The notes: a model not told the origin generated them from the sequence alone. Positions 9,431 through 18,869 are shown, counted from the first letter of the stretch. The stretch is 64,000 nt of DNA from Phytopseudomonas seleniipraecipitans (GCF_900102335.1 NZ_FNBM01000004.1:62001-126000), one strand, 5' to 3'. Made by a program: numbers and translations.

Positions 9431-10756
9431 TCAAACCTTGCCGGCTGTTGGCTCAGGAGCGATCACGGCTTCAGGGCGACCACCGGAAGCCAGCTCTCGC
9501 TGCAGAGTGTCTTCGTCCAGTTGCTTGCACCATTTGGCGACCACCAGAGTGGCAACGCCGTTACCGACCAGGTTGGTCAGGGCGCGGGCTTCGGACATGA
9601 AACGGTCGATACCGAGGATCAGTGCCAGGCCAGCGACCGGCAGGTGACCGACCGCCGAGAGCGTAGCGGCCAGGACGATAAAGCCACTGCCGGTCACGCC
9701 GGCTGCGCCTTTGGAGGCCACCAGCAGCACCAGCAACAGGGTGATCTGATGGGTGATGTCCATCGGCGTGTCAGTGGCCTGAGCGATGAACACCGCGGCC
9801 ATGGTCAGGTAGATCGAGGTACCGTCGAGGTTGAAGGAGTAACCCGTAGGAATCACCAGGCCGACGACCGACTTGTTGGCGCCGAGTTTTTCCATCTTGG
9901 TCAGCATGCGCGGCAGCGCCGACTCTGACGACGAGGTACCCAGCACGATCATCAGCTCTTCACGGATGTAGCGGATCAGGCGCAGCACGCTGAAACCATG
10001 AGCACGAGCGATACCACCGAGCACCACTAGCACGAAGAACACGCAGGTGATGTAGAAGCAGATCATCAGCTGACCGAGCTGCACCAGCGAGCCGACACCG
10101 TACTGGCCGATGGTGAAGGCCATGGCGCCGAAGGCACCGATGGGCGCGAGCTTCATGATCATGTTGATGATGCCGAACATCACGTGAGCGATGCGATCGA
10201 TGAACTCGAGCACTGGCCGACCGAACTCACCCATGCGCTGCAGGGCGAAGGCGAAGATCACCGAGAAGAACAGCACCTGCAGGATATCGCCATTGGCGAA
10301 CGCGCCGACCACGGTGGAAGGGATCACGTTGAGCAGGAAGCCGATGGTGCTCTGTGCCTCACCCGCCTGGGCATAGGCAGCGATTTTGCTGGCATCCAGG
10401 GTAGCTGGATCGATGTGCATGCCAACGCCCGGCTGCACCACGTTGACCACGACCAGGCCGATCATCAGCGCGATGGTGGAAACGATCTCGAAATACAGCA
10501 GCGCGTAGCCGCCGGTCTTGCCGACGGCCTTCATGTCCTGCATGCCGGCGATACCGCTGACCACGGTGCAGAAGATGATGGGCGCGATAACCATCTTGAT
10601 CAATTTGACGAAACCGTCACCGAGCGGTTTGAGGGCAACACCTGTTTCCGGGTAGAAGTGACCGAGAAGGATGCCCACGGTGATGGCGAACAGTACCTGG
10701 ACATAAAGCATTTTGTAGAACGGTTGACGGACAACGTCATTCGTTGTGGCAGTCAT
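9431..10756 (-). CDS. dctA: C4-dicarboxylate:cation symporter DctA
   Basis: Inner-membrane importer of succinate, fumarate, malate and aspartate of the DAACS/glutamate transporter family. 441 residues, usual length. It has about eight membrane helices plus two re-entrant hairpins; diagnostic are [13 protein letters not shown] (serine-rich HP1), [18 protein letters not shown] and [17 protein letters not shown] 10756. A sigma-54 promoter and two upstream dyads (described separately) suggest DctB/DctD control, although those regulator genes are not in this window. Single-gene unit with its own terminator. Confidence 0.95.
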   Translation of the reverse strand: MTATTNDVVRQPFYKMLYVQVLFAITVGILLGHFYPETGVALKPLGDGFVKLIKMVIAPIIFCTVVSGIAGMQDMKAVGKTGGYALLYFEIVSTIALMIGLVVVNVVQPGVGMHIDPATLDASKIAAYAQAGEAQSTIGFLLNVIPSTVVGAFANGDILQVLFFSVIFAFALQRMGEFGRPVLEFIDRIAHVMFGIINMIMKLAPIGAFGAMAFTIGQYGVGSLVQLGQLMICFYITCVFFVLVVLGGIARAHGFSVLRLIRYIREELMIVLGTSSSESALPRMLTKMEKLGANKSVVGLVIPTGYSFNLDGTSIYLTMAAVFIAQATDTPMDITHQITLLLVLLVASKGAAGVTGSGFIVLAATLSAVGHLPVAGLALILGIDRFMSEARALTNLVGNGVATLVVAKWCKQLDEDTLQRELASGGRPEAVIAPEPTAGKV

Positions 10757-10882
10757 GGTGAATCCTCATGGGCACGGCAATGACATCCTGCGACGTCCGC
10801 ACCACTTTCTTGTTTAGGCGCCAACCCTCATGACCTAGAGGGGTTGTTAGAGGTGCGAAAAACGCAACCTTGACGCAGCAAG

Positions 10883-10898
10883 AGCAAGGGCCATGCCA
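10883..10898 (-). promoter_or_regulatory. Sigma-54 (-24/-12) promoter of dctA
   Basis: Minus strand TGGCATGGCCCTTGCT matches the TGGCACG-N4-TTGCW consensus with one change. It lies about 127 bases before the dctA ATG. dctA genes are classically RpoN-dependent. Confidence 0.8.
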
Positions 10899-10970
10899 CA
10901 CACATGAAAACAGTAAAAGCTTTGATTATCAGGGTGTTCGGAGGGAATAAAGGGTGCTCGAAAGATCATC

Positions 10971-11021
10971 GTGGCGGCTTTCCGCACGAAGGCTTCGCTA
11001 ACCGTGGCGGATTCCCACCAC
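10971..11021 (-). promoter_or_regulatory. Two imperfect dyads, candidate DctD enhancer sites
   Basis: GTGGCGGCTTTCCGCAC (10971-10987) and GTGGCGGATTCCCACCAC (11004-11021) share GTGGCGG-TT-CC and start 33 bases apart, about three helical turns. They sit about 75-125 bases upstream of the -24/-12 element, the usual place for a bacterial enhancer-binding protein. Confidence 0.6.
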
Positions 11022-11037
11022 GCTTAGCAAGGCAGGA

Positions 11038-12408
11038 TCAGAGCCGCACCCGGAACGCTGCGCCACCCAGTTCGGACTCTTCGAGGAACAGCTCACCTTC
11101 GTAGCTTTCGATGATGTCCTTGACCACTGCGGTGCCAATGCCCTGCCCCGGATGCTGAGCATCCAGGCGTTCGCCACGACGGAGAATACGCTCGCGCTGA
11201 TCGACCGGCACGCCCGGCCCATCATCCTCGACGCAGAGGTGGCAGGCGCCATCCTCGATGCGCGCGGAAAGCCGAACCTGCCCGAGGCACAGGCGATAGG
11301 CATTCTCCAGCAGATTGCCCAGCAACTCGAGCAACGCGGCGCGCTCCATGGGGATTTCCAGCCAAGGATCGAACTGCCGCAACACCGCCACCTGTTTGTC
11401 GCGATAAACCTTGTCGAGTGCCTCGCAGAGGTTGTCCACCACCCGCGCCAGCGGCACACGGTGGCGCACCAGACCGCTTTTGCGCAGGCTGGCGCGCTGC
11501 AGCTGGTAGCCGATCTGCTGGCTCATGCGCTCAATCTGCCCCTGCAGGATATGCGACTGCTCGCGGTTTTCAGGCTTGGCCGCGATGACTTCCGCTGCGC
11601 CTTGCAACACCGACAGTGGCGTCTTCAGGCTGTGCGCCAGATCGTCCAGCGAATGACGATAGCGCTCACGCTGCTGGCGCTCACTGTCCAACAGGCGGTT
11701 CAACGAGCCGGTCAGGCGCAGCAGCTCGCGGGGATGGTCATCGCTGAGCCGGTCGCGCGTGCCAGCCTCCACCTCGTCCAGCTCTTCACGCAGCCCGCGC
11801 AGGCTGCGAAAGCCCCAGGTAAGGCCAAACCACAGCAGGCCGAGAAGCACCAGCAGCGCGCCAGCCAGCCACAGGTACAGCTGGGTCATGAAGTCGTGGT
11901 ACAGCGCGCGGGTATCGCTGGCCGGCTGCATGGTGACGATGCTGAACGCGGCACTCTCGCCACGCAGCAGCTTGATCTCTACGTCATAGACATAAAATTC
12001 GACGCCCTGGCGGTCACGAACGCGCAGCAACTGATCACCACGCCCGTCATAACGCGGCAGATAGGAGACCGATATATCGCGGGCAGAGCGCGACTGCCAG
12101 AGCAGATTGCCGTCGCGGTCATAGATGAATCCCAGCAGCTCCGCATCGGGAATATTGAATTCCTCGTCAGGCAGCTTTTCGGGCATTCTCAGCTTGCCCT
12201 CGTCGGTACGGGCTGCGGATATCAACGCACCGGCGTCAGCGGCCAGGCGCTTTTCCACTGACTGTTCCAAGGCAATCAAAAACGCACTGCGCAGTGCGGG
12301 CAACAGCGCCAGCATGAACAACACTGCCAGCACCGCACTGCCAAGCATCAGGCGCAGCCGCAGGGAAGAGACCCAATGCTCGCGCAAACGCCTGAAGCCT
12401 GCCTTCAT
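11038..12408 (-). CDS. phoQ: Sensor histidine kinase PhoQ
   Basis: Inner-membrane sensor of low Mg2+ and cationic peptides that phosphorylates PhoP. 456 residues: TM1 (about 19-39), an acidic periplasmic domain, TM2 (about 180-200, LYLWLAGALLVLLGLLWFGL), HAMP-like linker, dimerization domain with the phospho-acceptor His in DDLAHSLKTPLSVLQG, then the ATPase domain with N box LGNLLENAYRL, DDGPGVP and GQGIGTAVV. ATG 12408 overlaps the phoP stop (ATGA), so the two are coupled. No clear terminator follows before the dctA upstream sites. Confidence 0.93.
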   Translation of the reverse strand: MKAGFRRLREHWVSSLRLRLMLGSAVLAVLFMLALLPALRSAFLIALEQSVEKRLAADAGALISAARTDEGKLRMPEKLPDEEFNIPDAELLGFIYDRDGNLLWQSRSARDISVSYLPRYDGRGDQLLRVRDRQGVEFYVYDVEIKLLRGESAAFSIVTMQPASDTRALYHDFMTQLYLWLAGALLVLLGLLWFGLTWGFRSLRGLREELDEVEAGTRDRLSDDHPRELLRLTGSLNRLLDSERQQRERYRHSLDDLAHSLKTPLSVLQGAAEVIAAKPENREQSHILQGQIERMSQQIGYQLQRASLRKSGLVRHRVPLARVVDNLCEALDKVYRDKQVAVLRQFDPWLEIPMERAALLELLGNLLENAYRLCLGQVRLSARIEDGACHLCVEDDGPGVPVDQRERILRRGERLDAQHPGQGIGTAVVKDIIESYEGELFLEESELGGAAFRVRL

Positions 12409-13082
12409 CGACAGCGCTCAGTGAACAGGTAACCCTGGCCGCGCACCGTCTCGATAGGTTTGAAGCCGTTGCTGCTTTCCAACTTGCGACGCAGACGACC
12501 GACCAGCACTTCGATCACGTTGGGATCGCGCTCGTCGTCATCAGGATACAGTTGCTCGATCAGGCGCTCTTTCGGCACTACCTGCTGATGATGGCGCATC
12601 AGGTATTCAAGAATGCGGTACTCGTAGGCGGTCAGGCCCATCCCAGTACCATCGATGAGTGCCTGCTTGCGGTTCATGTCCAGCAGCAACGGGCCGGCTT
12701 CGATAGTCGACTGGATAAAACCGGAGGAGCGGCGCAACAGGGCGTTGAGGCGGGCTTCCAGCTCTTCGAACTGGAACGGTTTGACAACATAGTCGTCAGC
12801 GCCGGAGGCGAGGCCTTCAACCTTGTCCTGCCAGTTGCCGCGGGCGGTGAGAATCAAAATGGGGAAGGTCTTGTCGCGGCTGCGTAGCTGACGGATCAGA
12901 TCCAGCCCGCTGATGCCCGGCAAACCGAGATCGATCACAGCCAAGTCATGGTGGTATTCATCGACGCGATACAGCGCCTCTTCGGCGTTGGCGACCGCGT
13001 CCACCACGTGGCCCTGTTCGCCGAGTCGGGTATAGAGATGGTGACGCAGCAGCGCCTCATCCTCCACGACCAGCAATTTCAT
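12405..13082 (-). CDS. phoP: Response regulator PhoP
   Basis: OmpR-family transcription factor, 225 residues. Receiver domain with MKLLVVEDEALLRHHL, phospho-Asp in LAVIDLGLPGISGLDL and ILTARGNWQDK; C-terminal winged helix with LTAYEYRILEYL and IEVLVGRLRRKLE. The protein closely follows P. aeruginosa PhoP as I remember it. Middle gene of oprH-phoP-phoQ; the tandem GTTCAG repeats before oprH are its expected binding sites, giving autoregulation. Confidence 0.95.
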   Translation of the reverse strand: MKLLVVEDEALLRHHLYTRLGEQGHVVDAVANAEEALYRVDEYHHDLAVIDLGLPGISGLDLIRQLRSRDKTFPILILTARGNWQDKVEGLASGADDYVVKPFQFEELEARLNALLRRSSGFIQSTIEAGPLLLDMNRKQALIDGTGMGLTAYEYRILEYLMRHHQQVVPKERLIEQLYPDDDERDPNVIEVLVGRLRRKLESSNGFKPIETVRGQGYLFTERCR

Positions 13083-13112
13083 CGTCGTATTCCCTCTTCA
13101 TCAGGATTGAAG

Positions 13113-13137
13113 CCGGATCACCTCAGAGGTGATCCGG
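13113..13137 (-). terminator. Hairpin between oprH and phoP (attenuator candidate)
   Basis: CCGGATCACCT, loop CAG, AGGTGATCCGG: a perfect 11-bp stem in the 70-base gap after the oprH stop. No T-run follows, so it more likely slows or protects mRNA than fully ends transcription, which could keep phoPQ below oprH level. Confidence 0.6.
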
Positions 13138-13152
13138 ACCCGCTACAACAGA

Positions 13153-13761
13153 TTAGAACTTGTAGTTGGCACCCAGGTACCACTGGCCGCTGCTGTGCAG
13201 GTCGATAGAGCCGACCTTGCCTTCGCCATGCGGTGCGAACTCGGTGCTGGCATTGGTGCGCAGGTAACGGTAGCCGCCTTCGACGGAGGCATTTTCGTTG
13301 ACTTCCTGCAGCAGGCCCGCCTGCAGGCCGGCAGCATACCCGACATTGGTGTCACGCGAGACACCCGCGCTGTTCTGCTCCAGCTTGACCAGACCCAGCG
13401 TGCCACCACCGAACAGCTTGGTGCCGTCCTGGTTCAGCGGCAGGAAGGCGTCGTAGCTGCCGAGCAGGTTTTGCTGGCGCAGCTTGAGACCGTTGTTGCT
13501 GCCAGAGATGTATTCGTAGGTCGCGTAGTAACGACCAGCGTCGTTCTGCTGACCGGCACGGACACCCCAGGTGCTGCTGTTATTGATGACGCTGTCGAAG
13601 TTCGGGTTGCCGAGGTTGGCATTCAGCGCCGAAGACTTCTGGATGTTGTTGCTGGTTTGGCCCCAGGTCAGACCGGCGAAATTGTTGTCGGCGTGGGCGA
13701 CGGTAGCAGCGCCGAACACCATGGAAGTCGCCAGAGCCAGCTTGGTAAGAGTCGATTTCAT
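13153..13761 (-). CDS. oprH: Outer membrane protein OprH
   Basis: Small outer-membrane beta-barrel that binds LPS and substitutes for divalent cations when Mg2+ is low. 202 residues: a signal peptide ending in VAHA, then FAGLTWGQTSNNIQKS, RAGQQNDAGRYYATYEY, LRQQNLLGSYDAFLP and a C-terminal strand ending in Phe (QWYLGANYKF), all as in P. aeruginosa OprH. ATG 13761 has GAGAGG upstream. First gene of the oprH-phoP-phoQ operon. Confidence 0.95.
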   Translation of the reverse strand: MKSTLTKLALATSMVFGAATVAHADNNFAGLTWGQTSNNIQKSSALNANLGNPNFDSVINNSSTWGVRAGQQNDAGRYYATYEYISGSNNGLKLRQQNLLGSYDAFLPLNQDGTKLFGGGTLGLVKLEQNSAGVSRDTNVGYAAGLQAGLLQEVNENASVEGGYRYLRTNASTEFAPHGEGKVGSIDLHSSGQWYLGANYKF

Positions 13762-13804
13762 GAGATGCCTCTCGAATGGCAGTGGGTGAATGAAAAACTC
13801 GAGA

Positions 13805-13863
13805 ATCATCCTGCCCGGTGTCGACTGAACCCTCGCTGAACCCCTCCTGAACCTCACCTGAAC
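13805..13863 (-). promoter_or_regulatory. oprH promoter with four tandem PhoP half-sites
   Basis: Minus strand GTTCAG occurs four times with exact 11-base periodicity (13858, 13847, 13836 and 13825 as left ends, spacers of 5). A GATGAT -10-like hexamer (13805-13810) follows 14 bases after the last copy. Direct repeats of TTCAG spaced by 5 are the known Pseudomonas PhoP box. Confidence 0.85.
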
Positions 13864-13915
13864 AGCCGGCCCAATGGCCATTTCCACACGACTGACAGGG
13901 AAAATCGCCGCATCA

Positions 13916-13956
13916 TTGACCAAGATCAATTCCCCCACAGAAAACGTGACTATAGT
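13916..13956 (+). promoter_or_regulatory. Anr/Dnr box and -10 of the nap operon
   Basis: TTGACCAAGATCAA (13916-13929) matches the FNR-family consensus TTGAT-N4-ATCAA with one change. TATAGT (13951-13956) is placed so that the box would centre near -41.5, the class II position. This predicts low-oxygen or NO-responsive nap expression. Confidence 0.75.
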
Positions 13957-14051
13957 CAACGCATAACAAACAGAGACCGCTGAGAACCGAGCACCCTGCC
14001 CGTTTCTCGCATCGCGGCACATCAACCAGCCTGACCGATGAAGAACTGCCC

Positions 14052-14219
14052 ATGCCCAGCCCATCCGAAGATACCGGGGGAAAACGCCGCGAACGCCGGC
14101 TGTTTCTGTTCCTGGTGATATTCCTCTTCCCGCTGCTCTCCGTGGCCCTCGTCGGTGCCTACGGGTTCGCCGTGTGGTTCCTGCAGATGCTCTTCGGCCC
14201 ACCCGGCCCGCCGCATTGA
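14052..14219 (+). CDS. napE: Periplasmic nitrate reductase subunit NapE
   Basis: 55-residue single-pass membrane protein. A charged N-terminus (GGKRRERR) is followed by one hydrophobic helix (LFLFLVIFLFPLLSVALVGA) and the conserved tail AVWFLQMLFGPPGPPH, as in other NapE proteins. Its role in the nap system is not established. First gene of napEDABC, about 90 bases after the predicted Anr-controlled start. Confidence 0.88.
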   Translation: MPSPSEDTGGKRRERRLFLFLVIFLFPLLSVALVGAYGFAVWFLQMLFGPPGPPH

Positions 14220-14245
14220 CCGTTAACCGGACACAAGAACCCGAC

Positions 14246-14506
14246 ATGGACGCCCCCCTGCATATCGCCAGTTTCGTCGTACATGCCCGCCCCGAGCAGC
14301 TCGATGCGGTGCTCGCCAACCTGCGCCTGCTCAATGACCTTGAAGTGCATCAGCACAGCCCAGAAGGCAAGGCCGTGGTGGTGATCGAGGCCACCGACGA
14401 GCAACTGATCATGCAGCGCATCGAGCAGATCAACGCCCTGCCCGGCGTGCTCAATGCGGCCCTGATTTATCACGAATGCCTCAGCTCGGAAGGAGCCGCT
14501 CCATGA
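14246..14506 (+). CDS. napD: NapA-specific Tat chaperone NapD
   Basis: 86-residue cytosolic chaperone that binds the NapA twin-arginine signal until cofactor insertion is complete. Ferredoxin-like NapD fold with [20 protein letters not shown] and [22 protein letters not shown] 14246 follows napE by 26 bases; the stop overlaps the napA start (ATGA at 14503-14506). No napF lies between napE and napD, unlike the P. aeruginosa operon as I recall it. Confidence 0.92.
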   Translation: MDAPLHIASFVVHARPEQLDAVLANLRLLNDLEVHQHSPEGKAVVVIEATDEQLIMQRIEQINALPGVLNAALIYHECLSSEGAAP

Positions 14507-17007
14507 GCATGACCCGCCGCGAATTCACCAAGGCCCAGGCCGCCGCGATTGCCGCAGCCGCCGCAGGCCTGCCATTCGCCTCGACCGCCAGCAACCTAGT
14601 GGCCGACGCGGACACCACGCGCCTGGATTGGAACAAGGCGCCCTGCCGCTTCTGCGGCACTGGCTGCAGCGTCATGGTGGCGACCCGCGACAACCGTGTG
14701 GTGGCGACCCATGGCGACATCAAGGCCGAGGTCAACCGCGGCCTGAACTGCGTCAAAGGCTACTTCCTGTCGAAGATCATGTACGGCGTCGATCGCCTGA
14801 CCACACCCCTGCTGCGCATGAAGAACGGCGTCTACGACAAGCAGGGCGAGTTCCAGCCGGTCAGTTGGGAGCAGGCCTTCGACATCATGGAGGACAAGTT
14901 CAAGCAGGCGCTGCGCGAGCATGGCCCGCAGGCCGTGGGCATGTTCGGCTCCGGTCAATGGACGATCTGGGAAGGCTACGCCGCCAACAAACTGATGAAG
15001 GCCGGCTTTCGCAGCAACAACATCGACCCCAACGCCCGCCACTGCATGGCCTCGGCGGTGATGGGCTTCATGCGCACCTTCGGCATGGACGAACCAATGG
15101 GCTGCTACGACGACATCGAAGCCACCGATAGCTTCGTGCTGTGGGGCTCGAACATGGCCGAGATGCATCCGGTGCTGTGGAGTCGGGTCACTGACCGGCG
15201 CCTGAGCAAGCCCGACGTCAAGGTTGCCGTGCTGTCGACCTTCGAGCACCGCAGCTTCGACCTGGCCGACATCCCCATGGTGTTCAAGCCGCAGACGGAT
15301 TTGCTGATCCTCAACTACATCGCCAACCACATCATCCAGAGCGGCGCGGTGAATCGGCAGTTCGTCAGCAACCACACGCGCTTCGCCCTTGGCGCCGACG
15401 ACATCGGCTACGGCCTGCGCCCGGACAATCCGCTGGAGCTGAAGGCGAGGAACGCGAAGAACGCCAATACCTGGAGCGACATCTCTTTCGAGCAGTTCGC
15501 GGCCTTCGTCAAACCCTACACCCTGGAACGCGCCGCCAAAGAATCTGGCGTACCGGCGGAACGCCTCAAGGCGCTGGCCGAGCTGTATGCCGACCCACAA
15601 CGCAAGGTGGTCTCGTTCTGGACCATGGGTTTCAACCAGCACACCCGCGGCGTATGGGCCAACAACCTGATCTACAACATCCACCTGCTGACCGGAAAGA
15701 TCAGCGAGCCGGGCAACAGCCCCTTCTCGCTGACCGGCCAACCCTCAGCCTGCGGCACTGCCCGAGAGGTGGGTACCTTCTCCCACCGCCTGCCAGCTGA
15801 CCTGGTGGTGACCAACCCGAAACACCGCGCCACCGCCGAAAAGATCTGGAAGCTGCCCGCCGGCACCATCCAGGAGAAACCCGGCTTTCACGCCGTGGAG
15901 CAGAGCCGCATGCTCAAGGACGGCGTGCTCAAGGTGTACTGGACCCAGGTCAGCAACAACATGCAGGCCGGCCCCAACGTGATGCAGGAAGTGCTGCCCG
16001 GCTGGCGCAAGCCGGACAACTTCGTGATCGTCTCGGACGTCTACCCGACCGTCTCCGCCCAGGCTGCCGACCTGATCCTGCCCAGCGCCATGTGGGTCGA
16101 GAAGGAAGGCGCCTACGGCAACGCCGAACGTCGCACACAGTTCTGGCATCAACTGGTCAGCGCGCCGGGCGAGGCGAAATCCGATCTCTGGCAGCTTGTG
16201 GAGTTCTCCAAACGCTTCACCACCGACGAAGTCTGGCCCGCTGAACTCCTCGCCAAGGCGCCCGAGCTCAAGGGCAAGACGCTCTATGAGGTGCTGTACA
16301 AGAATGGCCAGGTGGACGCGTTCCCAACTGAAGAACCAGAAGGCAGCTTGCGCAACGATGAAGCCAAGGCATTCGGCTTCTATCTGCAAAAGGGGCTGTT
16401 CGAGGAATACGCGCAATTCGGTCGCGGCCACGGTCACGACCTGGCGCCCTTCGAGCGCTACCACACAGAACGCGGCCTGCGCTGGCCAGTCGTGGACGGC
16501 TCGGAAACCCGCTGGCGCTACCGCGAAGGCCATGACCCGTACGTGGCCAAAGGCAGCGGCGTGCAGTTTTACGGTTACCCGGACAACCGCGCGATCATCT
16601 TCGCCCTGCCCTATGAGCCGCCGGCCGAGGCGCCGGATAACGATTACCCGTTCTGGCTGAGCACCGGCCGCGTACTCGAGCACTGGCACACCGGCAGCAT
16701 GACCCAACGCGTCGACGAGCTGCACCGCGCCGTACCCGATGCCCTGGTGTACATGCACCCGGACGACGCCCGCGCGCTCAACGCCCGGCGCGGCAGCGAG
16801 GTGAAGGTGATCAGCCGGCGTGGCGAGATTCGCGCGCGCATCGAGACCCGCGGGCGCAACAAGCCGCCACGCGGCCTGGTGTTCGTGCCGTTCTTCGATG
16901 CCAACAAGCTGATCAACAAGGTCACCCTCGACGCCACCGACCCGATCTCCAAGCAGACCGACTACAAGAAGTGCGCGGTGAAGATCCAGTTGATCAGCGC
17001 AGCCTGA
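14503..17007 (+). CDS. napA: Periplasmic nitrate reductase catalytic subunit NapA
   Basis: Reduces nitrate to nitrite in the periplasm with a bis-MGD molybdenum centre and one [4Fe-4S] cluster. 834 residues: Tat signal with TRREFTKAQ (Arg5-Arg6), cluster cysteines at about 48, 51, 55 and 83 (CRFCGTGC and LNCVKG), Mo-ligand Cys near 181 in NARHCMASA, and the C-terminal molydopterin dinucleotide-binding domain ([22 protein letters not shown]). It depends on NapD for export and on MoaB/MoeA/MobA for cofactor, and takes electrons from NapB. Confidence 0.97.
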   Translation: MSMTRREFTKAQAAAIAAAAAGLPFASTASNLVADADTTRLDWNKAPCRFCGTGCSVMVATRDNRVVATHGDIKAEVNRGLNCVKGYFLSKIMYGVDRLTTPLLRMKNGVYDKQGEFQPVSWEQAFDIMEDKFKQALREHGPQAVGMFGSGQWTIWEGYAANKLMKAGFRSNNIDPNARHCMASAVMGFMRTFGMDEPMGCYDDIEATDSFVLWGSNMAEMHPVLWSRVTDRRLSKPDVKVAVLSTFEHRSFDLADIPMVFKPQTDLLILNYIANHIIQSGAVNRQFVSNHTRFALGADDIGYGLRPDNPLELKARNAKNANTWSDISFEQFAAFVKPYTLERAAKESGVPAERLKALAELYADPQRKVVSFWTMGFNQHTRGVWANNLIYNIHLLTGKISEPGNSPFSLTGQPSACGTAREVGTFSHRLPADLVVTNPKHRATAEKIWKLPAGTIQEKPGFHAVEQSRMLKDGVLKVYWTQVSNNMQAGPNVMQEVLPGWRKPDNFVIVSDVYPTVSAQAADLILPSAMWVEKEGAYGNAERRTQFWHQLVSAPGEAKSDLWQLVEFSKRFTTDEVWPAELLAKAPELKGKTLYEVLYKNGQVDAFPTEEPEGSLRNDEAKAFGFYLQKGLFEEYAQFGRGHGHDLAPFERYHTERGLRWPVVDGSETRWRYREGHDPYVAKGSGVQFYGYPDNRAIIFALPYEPPAEAPDNDYPFWLSTGRVLEHWHTGSMTQRVDELHRAVPDALVYMHPDDARALNARRGSEVKVISRRGEIRARIETRGRNKPPRGLVFVPFFDANKLINKVTLDATDPISKQTDYKKCAVKIQLISAA

Positions 17008-17018
17008 GGAGAACAGCG

Positions 17019-17504
17019 ATGAACGTGCGTTATCTGCCCCTGCTGCTGCTCGCCGCCTTTGGCGTGGCGCTGGCCGCCGACCTGGGTTACCCACTGGATG
17101 CCCCGGCACCGGATGGCAGGCGGCCCGGCGGTACCCTGACCCAGGAATTCCCCGCGCCGCGCATCGCCCCCGAGGAGAACAAGGACATGCGCCGCGAGCG
17201 CAACTACCCGGAACAACCGCCGACCATTCCGCACACCATCGCCGGCTACCAGGTGGACAAGTACGGCAACCGCTGCCTGGCCTGCCACAGCCGCGCCAAC
17301 AGCGCGCGCAGCCAGGCGCCGATGATCAGCATCACCCACTACATGGACCGTGACGGCCAGCCGCTGGCGGCGATGTCGCCGCGCCGCTATTTCTGCACCC
17401 AATGCCACGTGACCCAGGCCGAGGTAAAGCCGCTGGTGGAGAACGGCTTCGAGAACATCGACCGGCTCTTGCAGCAAGAAGCCAACCCCGCCGGGCACCC
17501 CTGA
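17019..17504 (+). CDS. napB: Diheme cytochrome c NapB
   Basis: 161-residue periplasmic electron-transfer subunit of nitrate reductase. Signal peptide to about residue 20, then two heme c sites, CLACH (86-90) and CTQCH (126-130), with distal histidines in TIPHTI and SITHYMD. It passes electrons from NapC to NapA. ATG 17019 is preceded by GAGGAG; the gap to napA is 11 bases. Confidence 0.96.
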   Translation: MNVRYLPLLLLAAFGVALAADLGYPLDAPAPDGRRPGGTLTQEFPAPRIAPEENKDMRRERNYPEQPPTIPHTIAGYQVDKYGNRCLACHSRANSARSQAPMISITHYMDRDGQPLAAMSPRRYFCTQCHVTQAEVKPLVENGFENIDRLLQQEANPAGHP

Positions 17505-17513
17505 GGAGGCACT

Positions 17514-18110
17514 ATGAAATCGCTGCTCGCTTTCCTTGGCGCTTACTGGACAGTGCTGCGCCGTCCCAGCGTGCATTACAGCCTGGGGTTCCTGACCCTG
17601 GGCGGTTTCATCGCTGGAATCATTTTCTGGGGCGGTTTCAATACCGCGCTCGAGGCGACCAACACCGAACAGTTCTGCATCTCTTGCCATGAGATGCGCG
17701 ACAACGTGTATGTCGAACTGCAGGACACCATCCATTACAACAACCGCTCCGGGGTGCGCGCCACCTGCCCCGATTGCCACGTGCCGCACCAGTGGACGGA
17801 CAAGATCGCGCGCAAGATGCAAGCCTCCAAAGAAGTCTGGGGCAAGATCTTCGGCACCATCAGCACCCGCGAGAAATTCCTCGAAAAACGCCGCGAGCTG
17901 GCCGAACACGAGTGGGCGCGCCTCAAGGCCAACGACTCGCTGGAATGCCGCAACTGCCACGACTTCGACTTCATGGACTTCACCCGCCAGAGCAAGCGCG
18001 CCGCGCAGATGCACTCCACCGCGCTGGCCAATGGCGAAGCCACCTGCATCGACTGCCACAAGGGCATCGCCCACAAACTGCCGGACATGAGCGGCGTGCA
18101 CGGCTGGTAA
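17514..18110 (+). CDS. napC: Tetraheme quinol dehydrogenase NapC
   Basis: Membrane-anchored NapC/NirT cytochrome that oxidizes quinol and reduces NapB. 198 residues: one N-terminal helix (about 21-42) and four CXXCH sites at about 55-59, 85-89, 145-149 and 178-182. ATG 17514 follows GAGGAG, 9 bases after napB. Last nap gene; no terminator before the next gene 21 bases on. Confidence 0.96.
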   Translation: MKSLLAFLGAYWTVLRRPSVHYSLGFLTLGGFIAGIIFWGGFNTALEATNTEQFCISCHEMRDNVYVELQDTIHYNNRSGVRATCPDCHVPHQWTDKIARKMQASKEVWGKIFGTISTREKFLEKRRELAEHEWARLKANDSLECRNCHDFDFMDFTRQSKRAAQMHSTALANGEATCIDCHKGIAHKLPDMSGVHGW

Positions 18111-18131
18111 GGATCTGAGCAGCGCGGCAGA

Positions 18132-18857
18132 ATGCCGGCCATGAAAACAGCCCACCTGCCCCGCTGCTGCAGCCCTCTAAACGATCATTGGCCGTTCACT
18201 CAGCCATTGCTCGGTGCGCACCTGATCAGCACGCATTTCGACGCCGCGCTAGTCGATGATGCCGACTATGCGGCCGCTGGTGTGCACCCGGTTCGCGGCG
18301 TTGCCAAGCGGCAGGCCGAACACCTGGCCGGGCGTATGTGTGCTCGCGAAGCCCTGTATCGGGTAACGGGTGTGGCAAGCGTGCCAGCTGTAGGTGAGGA
18401 CCGCGCGCCACAGTGGCCGGAGCAGGTTAGCGGCTCGATTACCCACAGTCAGGGCTGGGCAGCCGCCATCGTTGCGCCAGCGCAGCAGTGGCGCGGCCTG
18501 GGTCTGGATGTCGAGCGGCGGCTGTCGAGCGAACGGGCCGAACGGCTGGCGGGGGAGATTCTCACCGCAGACGAACTAAGCCGCATCGCGCCTCTAACGC
18601 CCGAGCTGCGGGCTTGGCAGATCAGCCTGACCTTTTCCCTCAAGGAAAGCCTGTTCAAGGCGCTCTATCCGCTAGTGCTCACGCGCTTCTATTTCCAAGA
18701 TGCAGAAGTGCTCAGTATCGACTCGGCGCAACAGACCGCACGCCTGCGCCTGCTCATTGACTTGAGCGAAGCGTGGCCAGCCGGCAGCGAGCTCAGTGGC
18801 CTGTATGCCGAGTTGGATAATCAGCTACTCAGCCTGGTGGCGATTGCCGCAGATTGA
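18132..18857 (+). CDS. 4'-phosphopantetheinyl transferase
   Basis: Moves phosphopantetheine from CoA to carrier proteins of fatty acid, siderophore or other synthases. 241 residues of the EntD/PcpS type: GRMCAREALYRV, SITHSQGWAAAIV, the Mg2+-binding GLGLDVERRL and the signature FSLKESLFKALYP. It resembles P. aeruginosa PcpS, which also lies near nap as I recall. ATG 18132 is 21 bases after napC, so it may be partly transcribed with nap; a functional link to nitrate reduction is not expected. ATG 18141 is an alternative start. Confidence 0.9.
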   Translation: MPAMKTAHLPRCCSPLNDHWPFTQPLLGAHLISTHFDAALVDDADYAAAGVHPVRGVAKRQAEHLAGRMCAREALYRVTGVASVPAVGEDRAPQWPEQVSGSITHSQGWAAAIVAPAQQWRGLGLDVERRLSSERAERLAGEILTADELSRIAPLTPELRAWQISLTFSLKESLFKALYPLVLTRFYFQDAEVLSIDSAQQTARLRLLIDLSEAWPAGSELSGLYAELDNQLLSLVAIAAD

Positions 18858-18869
18858 TCAACGGCTCTC

